From the NCBI GenBank assembly GCA_036850595.1, contig CM072160.1, positions 12,441,906-12,505,905 of the forward strand: a stretch of 64,000 bases of DNA, written 5' to 3'. The stretch comes from Rhyacichthys aspro. Taxonomy: Eukaryota; Chordata; Actinopteri; Gobiiformes; Rhyacichthyidae. A model generated the notes under the pieces. It ran no database searches, was not told where the DNA came from, and saw nothing but the letters and a program-made list of their open reading frames with translations. Made by a program: the position numbers and the translations under genes. Shown here in pieces: positions 14,890-26,880 of this stretch; position 1 is the first letter of the stretch, and every line of letters starts with the position of its first letter.

Positions 14890-17134
14890 ACAGCAGCTAG
14901 ATGACGAAGCATACGATTCAGGTCAAGCAAGTGTGAAACAAATGGTCTGATGGTGTGTCCCTCTTTTTACCCACAATTCCTTGCACACATGGGGTGGCAA
15001 AGTTAAAATGATGTCACCATACTCCAATTTGACTGGACTGCCTTAAAGATCTACAAAGAGACCAACTGTGCAGTGACGCGGTGTCTCAGTTCTCTGAGCC
15101 ACTATTTTTCTAAACTGAACTTTTCTACACTTACACACAGTACTCTGCCAGAGGAGCATGATAAAGAGTACAACCTTTAGAGAACACTACGTTACCTGGA
15201 GAGGCCTAATACTGTTGCTGCAGCAAATCCGCCAAAAAAAGACTCTTTACAGACTGCATCTCCCAGAATGCACTAGAGTGTTTCAAAGCTCTACAGACAT
15301 TGTACTGTAGATGAGATGTGACTGTGTGGTACGGTTCTCATGAACCAATATTATACATTGTCCTGATGTTGTGTAAGTGTGAGACTGATGGTACATTGAA
15401 TAATACGATTACTGCACAACAGTTTTTGTGCACCTATTTCATTTGTGTGTTTGTGTGAAAGAGCGAGTTTGAGCATACAACTGTAGTTCATCAATGAAAC
15501 TTAGTTTACTGTAAAATGAAAACTATTGGGCCACGGTATTGTGTCTTTCCTCAGTTTACTTGGATGAAGTGTGGTCCAAAGATGTGAAATCAAGCCATGA
15601 GTGTGCAGAGCAGGAAAATGTTGGATTTTTTCAGCAGTGCTGTATCATTTCCTGAACACGACTTTTAACTGACACATTTTAATGACATGATGTCTTTTCA
15701 TACAAATCAAGTGAAGCTTATCTTCACTGTACCTATTTTACATGAAACTCAACAACACTGAAGATTTTATCAGAACCAATTTGTGCTTGTATAAAAGTAA
15801 CACAGACACAAGTAACCCACTATTTATACTCTTAGCTTGCCTAATGATACTGTGTATAATATCTATTTTAATACTTGCATTTGTATGCTGGTGTTGACTG
15901 GAGGAGAGATTTTTGCCATTTGTGCAAAGATGAATCTCACAGCTGTACTTCCTTAGATATCAGAAATAATTGTACTGAATTATGCCTTGCTCTGGCTTGT
16001 GGAGCACATCATAACTCCCTGGTCCAACTGGAACTGTTTCATTTGAATTTTCCAACTCACTCAGGTTCCTCGGGATAAGCTGTCAATACCAATGTGAGTA
16101 TGTTTTTGGTTAAAGAGGGAACAAGTGCTATCAGACTGTGTGAGATAGCTGGACAGAAAACTGCCATCTCCCCCTGCTCCCACGAACTCACAGTAACAAT
16201 ACATATCTAACAAACACGCCTAAATAAACTTGTGTTTGACCTTTCTTCTGATTTCAGTTAATGAAGCTTCAAACACTCCTGATTTTTTTCATGCAGCTCT
16301 GATAGTTGTGAGTTAAGTCTTAATCCTTAATGTTGCTTATGTAAAAGGGGCAAGCGTTTTTATACAGTTTGTGTTATGTATAATTTTAAGGTATTTATAG
16401 CATACACAATGACTCATGTTAAATCAATAACGGATTATGGTTTATGGTAATATTGTACAAGTAGGTATGTTTTTAGATGTTAAATATTTTGATAATTTAT
16501 TTTTTAACCTGTTGGCCACTGTTGCAGACTAGTGAAGATAAGAGGGTACTGTTTTAAATTCTTTGCTGTTTTATTGCTGATCTTTACAAATGTAATTGAC
16601 TGCATTTTGATTTCTTGCATTTCCTCTTTGCATCGGTGCTTTCTGTGCTTCAGAGGTACAAGGTGCAGTGACAAACTGTTTGGGTTGTAATATGTGTACA
16701 TTTAAAGCATAAATTATGTTTTTTATTTTATAAAAATATATTAAAATACATTTTGAAGACTGTTTTTAATGTGTACTTTTTGTGTAAAGTGAACACAATA
16801 GTTAATATACCCAAACTAAAATGTAATTTTGGGGTGTTATGCCAAATATTAAGTTACACTCAAAATTTGGTTTACATGCATCACCTATGAATAACATTTT
16901 TAAAGTCTGTACAACAAATCCCCCATAGGACCAGGACTCAAATAAGGTAGTGCATATAAACTTTATTTTAACAATTTCCAGCTTAAAATACATTCTAAAT
17001 ACATGTGACAGATTTAACTTTGTGCATCAAGTGTTTCAATAAAATTAGTTTTTACAGTTTTTAATTAAGTGTACACAGAAAATAGAAGTGTCATTTATGA
17101 CAAACATTGTTTAATAAGACGCCTACTGAGGTAC
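14890..17134 (+). other. sipa1l3 3' UTR and convergent junction with rrm1
   Basis: No coding sequence recognised. This is AT-rich 3' UTR-like sequence after the sipa1l3 stop. Candidate poly(A) signals on the plus strand are AATAAA at 16223-16228 and 17038-17043. On the minus strand, AATAAA at 16962-16967 would serve the converging rrm1 transcript. Confidence 0.6.
16962..16967 (-). terminator. rrm1: candidate poly(A) signal of rrm1
   Basis: AATAAA on the minus strand, about 170 bp beyond the rrm1 stop codon. It is the first such hexamer seen downstream. Confidence 0.5.
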
Positions 17135-20100
17135 TTAGGACCCACACATAAGGCACTCGTCTCTGTTTTCCAGTGAACACACCATGGCTGCAGTGTTGCG
17201 ATCTTTGATCTCCTGCTCTGAGGGTTTGGTCACCTGTGCCTCCTTCAGCTTCTCCTTGTTGAGGGTGAACTGAATGGGATTCGCCGCTGGCTTCGTCCTC
17301 AGATAATACATTCCCGTCTTTAGACCCTAAAATAAGAAACGACAATTCATTAGACACGTGGCTTTAAAAAGTGATGTTGTACAGTTCCTAATTGTCTTGA
17401 GCATCTCACCTGTTTCCAACCATAGAAGTGCATGCTGGTCAGTTTGCCATAGTTTGGTTCTGCAATATGGATGTTCAACGACTGACTCTGGTCGATGTAA
17501 GCCCCACGATCGGCAGCCATCTTGATTACAGTCTTCTGGGAGATTTCCCAAACGGTTTTATACAGCTGTTTCAAATCATCTGGAATCTCAGAGATGTCCT
17601 GTTGTAATCAAAGAGAGGTTGTTAAGTACACGAAATGAGAAATGTGCATATTACAGAGGCACTCATAGTTGCTTGTGATTGACATGGATAGATCACCTGA
17701 ATGGATCCATTTTGAGCTATGAGTTTATTCTTCATCTCCTCATTCCAAAGCCCCCTCTCGGTGAGGTCTTTAAGCAGGTGGGGGTTTACGATCTGAAACT
17801 CCCCAGAGAGAACCCTCCGGGTGTAGATATTGCTAGTATACGGCTCGATAGACTCATTGTTGCCAAGTATCTGTGCAGTGGAGGCTGTGGGCATGGGGGC
17901 TAACAGCAGGCTGTTCCTCACTCCATGTTTGGCAATCTTCTCCTTGAGCAGCTTCCAGTCCCAGAGATCTGTGGGCACCTTCTCCCACATGTCGTGCTGC
18001 AAGATGCCCTTGCTGACTGGACAGCCTGGGTACGTCTCATAGGGCCCAAGCTCTGTTGCCAGCTCACAGCTTGCCTCCAGGGCAGCGTAGTAGATGGTCT
18101 CAAAGATCTGGATGTTGAGCAGCTGAGCTTCAGGACTTTCAAAAGGATAACGCATGAGGATAAAGGCATCAGCTAGACCCTGGACACCGATCCCAATAGG
18201 CCTGTGGCGCTTGTTCGACTTCTCTGCTTCAGGAACGGGGTAGAAGTTAATGTCAATGATCTTATTCAGGTTTCTTACAATGACTTTAGTCACATATGCC
18301 AGCTTTTTGAAGTCAAAAGTCCGTTCTGGAGTGACATACATGTTGAGAGCAATTGAAGCCAGGTTACAGACGGCCACCTCATCTTTGCTCGTGTACTCCA
18401 CAATCTCAGTGCACAGGTTACTGCATTTGATGGTGCCCAAATTCTGTTGGTTGCTCTTCCTGTTGCAGGCATCTTTGTACAACATGTAAGGCGTTCCAGT
18501 TTCCGTCTGAGACTCAATGATAGCGTACCACAGCTGCTGAGCCTTGACCACTCGTTTCACTCTGCCCTCCTGCTCGTATTGAGTGTACAGCTTCTCGAAC
18601 TCCTCACCCCAGCACTCATCCAGCCCAGGACACTCATTAGGGCACATGAGGGACCAATTTTGGTTGCTTTCCACTCTCTTCATGAAGAGGTCTGGGATCC
18701 ACATGGCATAAAAGAGGTCTCGGGCTCGCTGCTCCTCCTTACCTGTGTTCTTCTTTAGCTCAAGGAAGTCGAACACATCAAAGTGCCAGGGCTCCAAGTA
18801 CATGGCAAAGGCACCAGGTCGTTTGTTGCCTCCTTGGTCAACATAGCGTGCCGTGTTGTTGTACACTCTTAGCATTGGCACCAAACCATTGGAGTTACCA
18901 TTTGTTCCAGCGATGTAGCTACCTGTTGATCTTATGCAGCTAACGGCTACACCAATTCCACCAGCTGATTTGGAAATGAGTGCGCACTGCTTTAGTGTGT
19001 CATAGATGCCCTCGATGCTGTCATCTTTCATGGCCAGCAGGAAGCAGCTGGACAACTGTGGTCTGTTGGTCCCTGCGTTGAAAAGCGTAGGGGAAGCATG
19101 AGTGAACCACTTCTCTGACAGCAAGTTATAGGTTTCAATGGCTGCGCCAATATCTGTCCCGTGGATCCCAACAGCCACTCTCATGAGCATGTGCTGAGGA
19201 CGCTCGGCCACTTTACCATTGATCTTCAGCAAGTAGGAGCGCTCTAGGGTCTTAAAGCCAAAGAAATTGTAAGAGAAATCCCTGTCAAAGATTATAGCCG
19301 AGTTGAGGCGGTCTTTGTTCGCAATGACAATGTCGAGGGTCTCTTGGGAGATCATAGGAGAGTGTTGCTTATTCAGAGGGTTGACATAGTTGTACAGATC
19401 CTCCATGACTTCGCTGAATACTTTCTTTGTCTCTTTATGCAGGTTAGACACAGCAATGCGTGCAGCCAGGATGGCATAGTCAGGGTGCTTTGTGGTAAGA
19501 GTGGCAGCAATCTCTGCAGCCAGTGTGTCCAGCTCCACAGTGGTCACACCGCTGTACAGACCCTGGATCACTTTCATCGTTATCTGAGCTGGGTCCACAA
19601 ACTCGGAGTTGAGACCATAGCAGAGCTTCTGGATCCGAGAGGTGATTTTATCAAACATGACGCGCTCTTCGCGTCCATCTGAAAAGACAAAAAAAGTACC
19701 ATATCGATTTACAATTAGCTACCACACGCTACAATAGCATTATACAGATGTAGTCACTCAAGCACATCGTGTATTCATTATAACATTCAAGTGTCTTGCA
19801 TCAAAGAGGTACATATATTTTTTAGAATATGTAGCAGATCAATAACCTCCATTAATTGACACCAGCCAAATTATAATTTATTATTCCAGGTCTATTCCTT
19901 CAGGCTGAATTCACTACAATGGAGTGCCCTCGGTCAATGGCACAATAAATCCTCCATAATATATACATATAACAATCATTCAATCAGTTTGCAATCACCA
20001 GTGTGATACGGAAACACGCTCGTTTTGTAACCAGGAAACTTGGACAATAAATCCAGGATATAGCCCTGTTCAACTTTGTCTTTTGGCGCCAAACATGACA

Positions 20101-20479
20101 AAAGCTTCGTTTATTACGTACACGTAAAAATAATTGTCAGGACTTCATATCAAAATATAATTACCCAAATATAACCAATGCGATATACTTTACAAACTGT
20201 TAAATACAGTCCAAGTAATTTTGCGACAACAATGATAGCTTAGCTTTGTCTGACACTGCTAGCTGTCGACTACGATCTGTGGTAAACACAACAAACAGGG
20301 ACCACACAGGTATTTTAACATTTTTTTCTTTTTCAACAATCCTACAAAGGAACAGACATTATTTTTTCTTAAATAATTGAGTGGTGATTGTTACAGAGAC
20401 AAGGTAGGAAACACAAATGCTAACTAAGGCCTAAGACTGTCCATTACTACAGCAGCATACCTCGCTTAATAACATGCAT
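17135..20479 (-). CDS. rrm1: rrm1, ribonucleoside-diphosphate reductase large subunit
   Basis: Catalytic and allosteric (alpha) subunit of class I ribonucleotide reductase, which reduces NDPs to dNDPs with the RRM2 radical subunit in the cytosol. Coding exons in transcript order: 20461-20479, 17697-19678, 17410-17598 and 17135-17326; 2382 nt, 793 aa (human 792). Exon 1 encodes only MHVIKR plus one base; the split Asp codon restores the frame at 19678. Recognised residues: Cys218 in QLSSCFLL, the N-L-C-T-E catalytic triplet (Asn427, Cys429, Glu431), Cys444 in VCNLAS, and the C-terminal redox pair in DECLMCGS, which ends the protein. The N-terminal ATP-cone sequence is intact. Oddity: residues about 7-667 lie in a single 1982-bp exon, although the mammalian gene has 19 exons. 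Only three coding introns remain. Nothing suggests a pseudogene: no frameshift or premature stop is present. Confidence 0.97.
20082..20093. promoter_or_regulatory. rrm1: palindromic E2F-type site in rrm1 intron 1
   Basis: TTTGGCGCCAAA is a perfect 12-bp palindrome and contains the E2F consensus TTTSSCGC on both strands. It lies in intron 1 of rrm1, about 370 bp downstream of the splice donor. rrm1 is an S-phase gene, so E2F control is plausible; binding is inferred. Confidence 0.6.
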
Positions 20480-20599
20480 GATGTCCAAGTGTGGTGGAGC
20501 TTGTCTCCAACTAAAAGTTCAACTTTTCCGCGGATAAAAACGGTGGTCCACTGCAGACTCCAACTTCTTTGAGAAGAAAGCGCGAATGAGCCCAAATCC

Positions 20600-20775
20600 C
20601 GCTAACTCCGTATTTGTACGTAAGGCGTCCTCTTGTGGCGCAGTAAATGACGCGTGTTTTGACCAATCAGCGGGAGGAAGAGGTGGGACTTGGTGGGTGC
20701 GGACCAATCATACTTTGTTTATACCAACTTCCGCTTCCGTTTAATGTCACGCTAAACGCAAATTCTGGCGGGATA
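20600..20775 (-). promoter_or_regulatory. rrm1: rrm1 proximal promoter with CCAAT boxes
   Basis: Two CCAAT pentamers on the plus strand at 20663-20667 and 20704-20708 read as ATTGG toward rrm1. GC-rich E2F-like cores lie nearby: CAGCGGGAGG near 20668 and TGGCGGGA near 20765. The rrm1 ATG is at 20479, so this stretch sits about 120-300 bp upstream. NF-Y plus E2F is a usual arrangement for cell-cycle promoters. TSS unknown. Confidence 0.5.
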
Positions 20776-21738
20776 GAAGCATGGCCAGAAGCTATGGTCA
20801 CAAGTGTGTGTTTTGTTTGTTAGTTGGGTCCTGTAACAATGGGTTTACATTTCTTTAACTCTATACCATGTTAAAGAAATGTACACCCATTTTCTTTAAA
20901 TTAATGAAATACTTAATTTTCGCTTGATCAAAGAGGCAATTAGGGTTTCTTGTTAACCTATTCTCTGTTTTTTATCAGTGAGTCCTTAACGTGGTACTAA
21001 TAGTTTCAGATAAAGAAAAAAATCCCAAAATTTACATTTTCTTATGGCATTCCGTTAGAGACACAAACATGTTCGTGACAGCTGTATAATTTAAGAAAAG
21101 TAGGAAGAGAGTTGGAATGTCATACTTAAGCAGTATTGCTGCTTCTAACAATACAATTCTAAAGAAATTGATTAATCGTTTTATTATTTATTATAATTTA
21201 TCTGTAACAATGTTTTTAAATTAGACTATTAGCTGTCATGTGGACTCCGGCCGGCAGGCTGCAGTAACCGCCAGTAAAAGCGTTGCACAAGCACAAAAAA
21301 AACCCCAAGAAGTAACACCTTAAAGTCCCATTTTCAGCGAGTGGATTTCAAGAAAATTTCACATCGAACGACGTATTTGTTTGATTTTTACTGTTTTCAT
21401 TTATGAGTATACTAATGGTGCGTACCTCATTTGTTAAACCGTCTAAAAATGACTATTGCAGTCTTTAAGTAACTATGCTTCTCATAGGGTTGCGTGTCTT
21501 CCTGGAGGAACATGACTTGGGACTACGGAGTTTATAACCGTGCTATGATGAAATACTGACGAAAATCAACGGTTATGTTATTATATCGTTATGTTAAAGA
21601 TGTAGTGCAGAGGGTAAAACAAGCTGCTTCTTCAGTCAGCCTCCCAGTTTTACTTCCTGTGCGCCTACCGCAACTCCATTTGGACACGTAGCTTTTAGGA
21701 GTAACTCAGCGGCGTCGAACAAACCCTGAACATAAGTC
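20776..21738 (+). other. intergenic region between divergent rrm1 and qpctl
   Basis: No gene recognised. A short ATG-initiated frame at 20781 (20-odd codons) has no recognisable product or clear splice donor. The qpctl promoter and 5' UTR should lie in the right half, but I see no strong TATA box. The sequence from 20850 to 21600 is mostly AT-rich. Confidence 0.4.
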
Positions 21739-23952
21739 ATGTCCAGGTACAGCCGGCGGTACAAGCCTCCGCAGCAGGGCAATGGGAGCGGCTCTTTCCC
21801 CGCCTGTGATCGGAGGATGCCCCGGGCCCGTGTTCTTCTGCTGTGTCTCCTCGGGGTGCTGGTGCTGGCCATGGTGCTGGGAGTCTATATGTCCAGCGAC
21901 ACCCCCAGTGGGACCACCCTGAACCACCTTCCAGAGGCGGACCTGACCAGAGACAGGGTAAGTAATGCAACACAAAATAAACTGTTGAGATACGATTCTT
22001 CTTCTTCAGTCTTCATCATTGTAAAAGGATCACAGTAGAAGTAGCCTAACTTAACATACTGTAACTTTAAGTACTTTTTAAATGACAATAAAAATTCAGT
22101 AAGTATTACAAAAATGTGTTGATTACTTTATAGATATTCCTTTCCTGCAATTTTGTAATAATTATAATATTTATATGTTGCAGTTGTCCCACAAACCCAG
22201 TAAGTGCTCTCCTGCACAGATTCGGCGCCTGGCTTCTCAGGTGGATAGCAGTCGTATGTGGGAGACCTATTTGAGGCCCATTCTAATAGAGAGACTTCCT
22301 GGGACGCCGGGCAGCATGGCAGTGCAGCAGGTGCATGCACATTTTGTAAAAAAAAAAAAGGAAAAAAAAGATCTTTTACATACACCCTGAACCTTGTTTT
22401 AATCACATTTAGTGATGCTGTTGCTCCTTTTCAGCACCTCACCTCCACACTGTCCTCACTGTCTGCAGACTGGGACATAGAATCTGACTCCTTCCAGTCT
22501 CCTACCCCTCGTGGCCAGGTGACGTTTACTAACATTATAGCCACCCTGGACCCTCTGGCACCTCGCAGACTGCTCCTTGCCTGCCACTATGACTCTAAAT
22601 CCCTTCCACCTGACCCGCGAGCCCCCAAGAAGGTGTTTCTGGGGGCCAGTGACTCAGCAGTGCCATGTGCTATGATTCTGGAGCTTGCAACTTCTTTGGA
22701 TGCACAGCTTAGGACATTTAAACAGCAGGTGTGAATGATTCTTATGTTAAGTAATTAGTTTCATTCCAGTGATGTGTTATAGACCTTATTTTTCGCACTG
22801 GTAGCAAATAATGAAAACATAGGTGTGGGATGCTGACAGTGTCACTTTCCTTATTTTGCCAGACTCTGTCTTTTACAGTTGCTGTAGCTGTGGTACAATA
22901 TGCAAACTGCTGACACCAGCCTTGTGTTTTCAGGGCTGCAAGCATCTATATATAGCTCTCCCTAGAAACTGTGATTTATGTCTTAAAGAGTTTGTACATA
23001 CATGCTTCAACAGCTCCTTTTGAATAGTAGATTTAAACCCCCTTTTTTCCCTAGAAACTCCCAGTAACTCTTCAGCTGGTATTTTTTGATGGAGAAGAGT
23101 CATTTGAAGAATGGACTGACACAGACTCACTCTATGGCTCCCGACACCTGGCTGAACGGATGGCCAGCACACCTCACCCTGCAGGTGCCAAGCACACCAC
23201 GGTGCTCCAGGCTGTGGTAAGAAAATGGCGTAAAAGACTCCACATGACTAAATAAGCAGGAAATAAATTAAGTTAACAACTTGCCAAAACAATGACCATT
23301 TAACAATTTCAATGCAGTAATGTAGGATTAAGACAGCTCATACCTTTTTCTCCTGAGTCCCCCTCTAACTAAGTGTAGTTGTATTATTTTTTATTCAAAT
23401 CAGTGTGTTGCTCTCTCATTATGTTTTGCCCCTGTAGGATCTTTTTGTGCTGCTGGACCTTCTTGGTGGTCCTGATCCCCTCGTTGCAAATCATTTTGAT
23501 AACACTGCACGCTGGTTTGACCGCCTGATTGCAGCAGGTAATTATTGGACCTTGAGATTCATTAAAAAATAATTTCATGAGGAAATATTAATGATTTGCT
23601 TATTTCTAGAAAAGAGACTCCATCGGCTGGGTCTGCTGGCTTCACATCCGTCTGAGCAGACTTACTTCCGGAAAGATGTGTATCTCGGGCCTGTACAAGA
23701 TGACCATATCCCTTTCCTTCATAGAGGTTAGTGAGAGTGTTAACTGCAAATGACCAGTGTGATTCCTTCAAAGCTCTCACATGCCATATCTCCTGTTTAC
23801 ACTCAGGGGTTCCTGTGCTACATGTCATTGCCACACCTTTCCCACAGTTCTGGCATACACTGGATGACACAGAGGAGAATATGCATCGGCCCACTGTGGA
23901 AAACCTAACCAAGATCCTTGCTATTTTCTTGGCAGAATACTTAGGCTTTTGA
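21739..23952 (+). CDS. qpctl: qpctl, Golgi glutaminyl-peptide cyclotransferase-like protein
   Basis: Membrane-anchored glutaminyl cyclase that converts N-terminal Gln or Glu of secretory-pathway proteins to pyroglutamate in the Golgi. Exons: 21739-21957, 22184-22330, 22435-22728, 23055-23216, 23438-23537, 23610-23726, 23807-23952; 1185 nt, 394 aa (human 382). A basic N-terminus and one hydrophobic segment at about residues 31-51 form a signal anchor, which separates QPCTL from secreted QPCT. The M28-type zinc-enzyme fold is recognisable. Metal ligands are Asp195 in ASDSAVPC, Glu in FFDGEES (Glu234/235, one being the catalytic acid/base) and His363 in FWHTLDD. All are present, so the enzyme should be active. 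The protein ends in AEYLGF, like the human AEYLGL. It lies between rrm1 and six5; human QPCTL is also close to SIX5. Confidence 0.95.
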
Positions 23953-24101
23953 CTGAAAAGTACACATTAATACAGTGGTCCCCCTTGTGAAAAGGAAGCT
24001 TAACTGAGCCAAAGACCAGTCTACCTGATGGACAGAGAATGGCTTTGAATGGACATAAAATATTTTTGGTGAATTGTACAAACAAAAGTTTTGTATCAAG
24101 A

Positions 24102-24107
24102 AATAAA
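24102..24107 (+). terminator. qpctl: candidate poly(A) signal of qpctl
   Basis: AATAAA 150 bp after the qpctl stop codon, the first canonical hexamer downstream. Confidence 0.6.
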
Positions 24108-24376
24108 TTGAAAGACTTATACTAATTTTGTATACTTGGCTCTATTGGTTAGGGTTAGACATTTGCAGGCCTGTCTGAACTGGATTTATGGAGTGACACT
24201 GTTGACAGTGTTTTTAAACAAATTAATAAAAGAGAGTTAAATATTTTTTAAATAATTTGTCGTAGAGTTATTGAAGGATTGTAACCAAAACATGATGCGC
24301 TGTCCACTGATTCTCTGAAAAGCCGTATTTGACAAACCTTAACCTATAGCTACTGTGCGTTTAAGTACTGAGTTTA

Positions 24377-24392
24377 CCACTAGAGGGCGCTA
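24377..24392 (+). promoter_or_regulatory. strong CTCF-type motif between qpctl and six5
   Basis: CCACTAGAGGGCGCTA matches the CTCF core CCASYAGRKGGCRS at every position. It lies 425 bp after the qpctl stop and 2.5 kb beyond the six5 stop, between converging genes, where an insulator would separate them. Occupancy is inferred. Confidence 0.6.
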
Positions 24393-25155
24393 ACAGGCCA
24401 TTTTATCAATGCAACAAGAGCGTCAACAAACTCACTACAAATTCTATAAACACTATAAATTCTATAAAAATAGAAAAGTAATTGTCTGCCAGTAATAAAG
24501 AAAATTGCATTGACTCACTCACTCACTCACTACTGAAGCTGTAAGTGACATTTTTGCAAAGTGGTTCAGTCAAGAGAACTTCACAAAGGGCAGCAACAGA
24601 TACAGTTGAGGATGTAATGTGCGACATACAATGTTCTGACAGGAAAAACAATGATCATGGTAGTACCAGTCATTTCAACCTAAGTTTTCTACTAAACTCA
24701 GAACTAAAACAAAATCTAAATTTGTCACGTTTACTGTTTTTTGTCATGAGTCATGTTTGTCATGTTTTCTGTGAAATTTAGAAATAAGTTCAAAAATTAC
24801 TGTTTAGTTGTTGCTGAGTTACTGAACCTGCCAGAGAAGAAGGAAACACCTTAAAAGTTCACCCTTAAAAACTTTCCTTTCTTTAGTAATAGATCAAGCA
24901 GGGGCTGACCTGGTGGGAAAAGGAGCCATCTGTTTTGAATAGGCAAAATGAGGAAATGGCTAATTCATTTACTGAAATACGCTGGACACACATAGCCAAC
25001 AAACACCTGAACCTAGCAAGGTTTCTTTCTCTGATCTGGGCCTTGACAAACTTTTTAAGTCAGGCTCAGGTTCAGGTTCAAGTACATCAAGGAGTCAAAG
25101 CTTCATATGCCACGATCTGTGCTCTTCTGATTACGATGGTTAAAGCACCTCAGGA

Positions 25156-25422
25156 ATGTCTCTGAAAAAGGCAGATCTTGATATCATACAGCGTCTGAGA
25201 GCCATATCCCAGAGGATGCTGCCAAAGAAAAACAGTTCTTTAAGATATTATCACAGACGTGAATAAAAATCTAAAGATCTTTATGATGAACATGGCTCTC
25301 CAGTAAATCTTCTGAGAGCCGGATTGGATCCTTATTCTACAGATTTTGATGATCCAGTGATCAAATATTTTTCTAATAAAAACATAGACACTTTCGATTT
25401 AGTTTACTGTTTGTTATTATAA
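25156..25422 (+). pseudogene. unrecognised coding-like remnant with one in-frame stop
   Basis: An ATG opens a 36-codon frame with a natural-looking composition (MSLKKADLDIIQRL...). It ends in TAA at 25264-25266, and the same frame stays open for 51 more codons to 25422, including the string DPYSTDFDDPVIKYF. I do not recognise the family. It could be a decayed exon, a retrocopy fragment or chance. No splice sites were clear. Confidence 0.25.
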
Positions 25423-26880
25423 TGAAAGAGAGTTTGTCAAAATCCATCAAACATTTTGTGAATGTAGTTTATTACAATATCACGTAATATAAAAAATATA
25501 ATGGATCTGAATAGAAAAAAAACACAGGAAACTAGCAATTCCAACAAATGACGAACACAATGTCTTTTAAACTATCAAAGGTACAATGAAAATACATTAT
25601 CTTTGGTTAAATCTGGAGTCATACATTTGTGATAGGTAGGAGAGTAGAGACGGCTACAAACAAACTGAGTAAAATGTGCATAAAATGTGCAAACAAGCAC
25701 ATTATTGTCATACTTTGGTAAAATTAAAAAACTTCCTCATCAATTGTGCATGACAATTCACAATCACAGGATATATTCCCTTTATTCCTAAAGATTTAAA
25801 AGGATCAGTCAGTTAAACCAAACCAATGAGACTCACTTATTGCCAGTACTGATAGGATATAACATTAATAACATTAATCAAAACCAAATTCACACAGCTG
25901 TGACCTTATTCTGCTTTTGTAACTGATAACTGATTGATATATGCTTTAAATAAAATACAAAAAACACACACACACAAATGACAAACATGCTCAGAAAAAT
26001 GCAAATGCCATTCCTGTAACTAGATGACATTGAAGTTTATATTTGTGCCACAATGGACCAAATGTTTGACTGCCACCGACATCTGGACCACAGAAAACTA
26101 CATGATTTTAGGCGTTGGGAGAGAACTGCACACAGTTTGAGCTCAACCTCATCATAAAAATGAGGCAGTATAGTGTAAACTCTCTGAATGAAATGTGCAA
26201 AATATACAAAGAGAGGACAAAGAGCTACGCCTGTAAATGTTTGGTTAATATAGATTTTTAAAAGTATTTCTAAACAGCTAAGGTAAAAAATAAGGCACTT
26301 TTCAGAGTCTCCAATATTACAATAATATTATCACTGCAAACACCTTATTGTAATGCACCATCATGCTTCACTTGATTCAAAATATCCTATGGAGTACCAA
26401 CAACAAGCTGCATAGAGTATATCCACATTGAATCTAATTTCTCTGAGAGCAGCAATCTAGTCAAAATGATGCTAAACTCAGTAATGTTACTGTAAAAATA
26501 CTGTTATAACTAAAGGGAGGGAGAAAGATCACCACGCAGCTTAAAAACCACCAGCTAAAGCTTAAATAAAGTTTACAATTCTGCATTTCTGCAATAAAAG
26601 CCTGAAGTGGCTATGCACAGGCACACAATATGTTGTCTTTTCTAAATATTGGTCACTAAGGTCCTATTTAATGATCACCTCAAAAAGACCTAAAGAACTC
26701 ATCTAGAAAGTGCCACTATGTTTCTAGGCTTTACTGAGCAAGCAGTGCATATTAATGACACTCAGAAAGAGAAGATATTGCAGAAATAAAAGATGATAAA
26801 GATAAGGAAGTACCTTCTCAAAAGGTCTGTAACTGGATACATCTGATTGTCTTTGGTGTGTTTCTGACAAAAGGTACAGT

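Larger units (their letters stand above)
23953..26880. other. convergent intergenic region qpctl / six5, with six5 3' UTR
   Basis: The left part is qpctl 3' UTR. The right part (about 25450-26880) is AT-rich and probably six5 3' UTR on the minus strand. Candidate minus-strand AATAAA signals are at 25468-25473 and 25781-25786. A CTCF-type motif (24377) and a coding-like remnant (25156-25422) lie inside. A short CACT/ACTC repeat sits near 24513-24532. Confidence 0.5.

Noticed and set aside
20781..20861. Short ATG frame (MARSYGHK...) divergent to rrm1, possible first exon of another gene
   Set aside because: It is only about 26 codons long. No convincing donor and no continuation before qpctl could be found.
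25264..25266. In-frame stop in the orphan frame as a selenocysteine codon
   Set aside because: The stop is TAA, not TGA, so recoding by tRNA-Sec does not apply despite the nearby tRNA gene.
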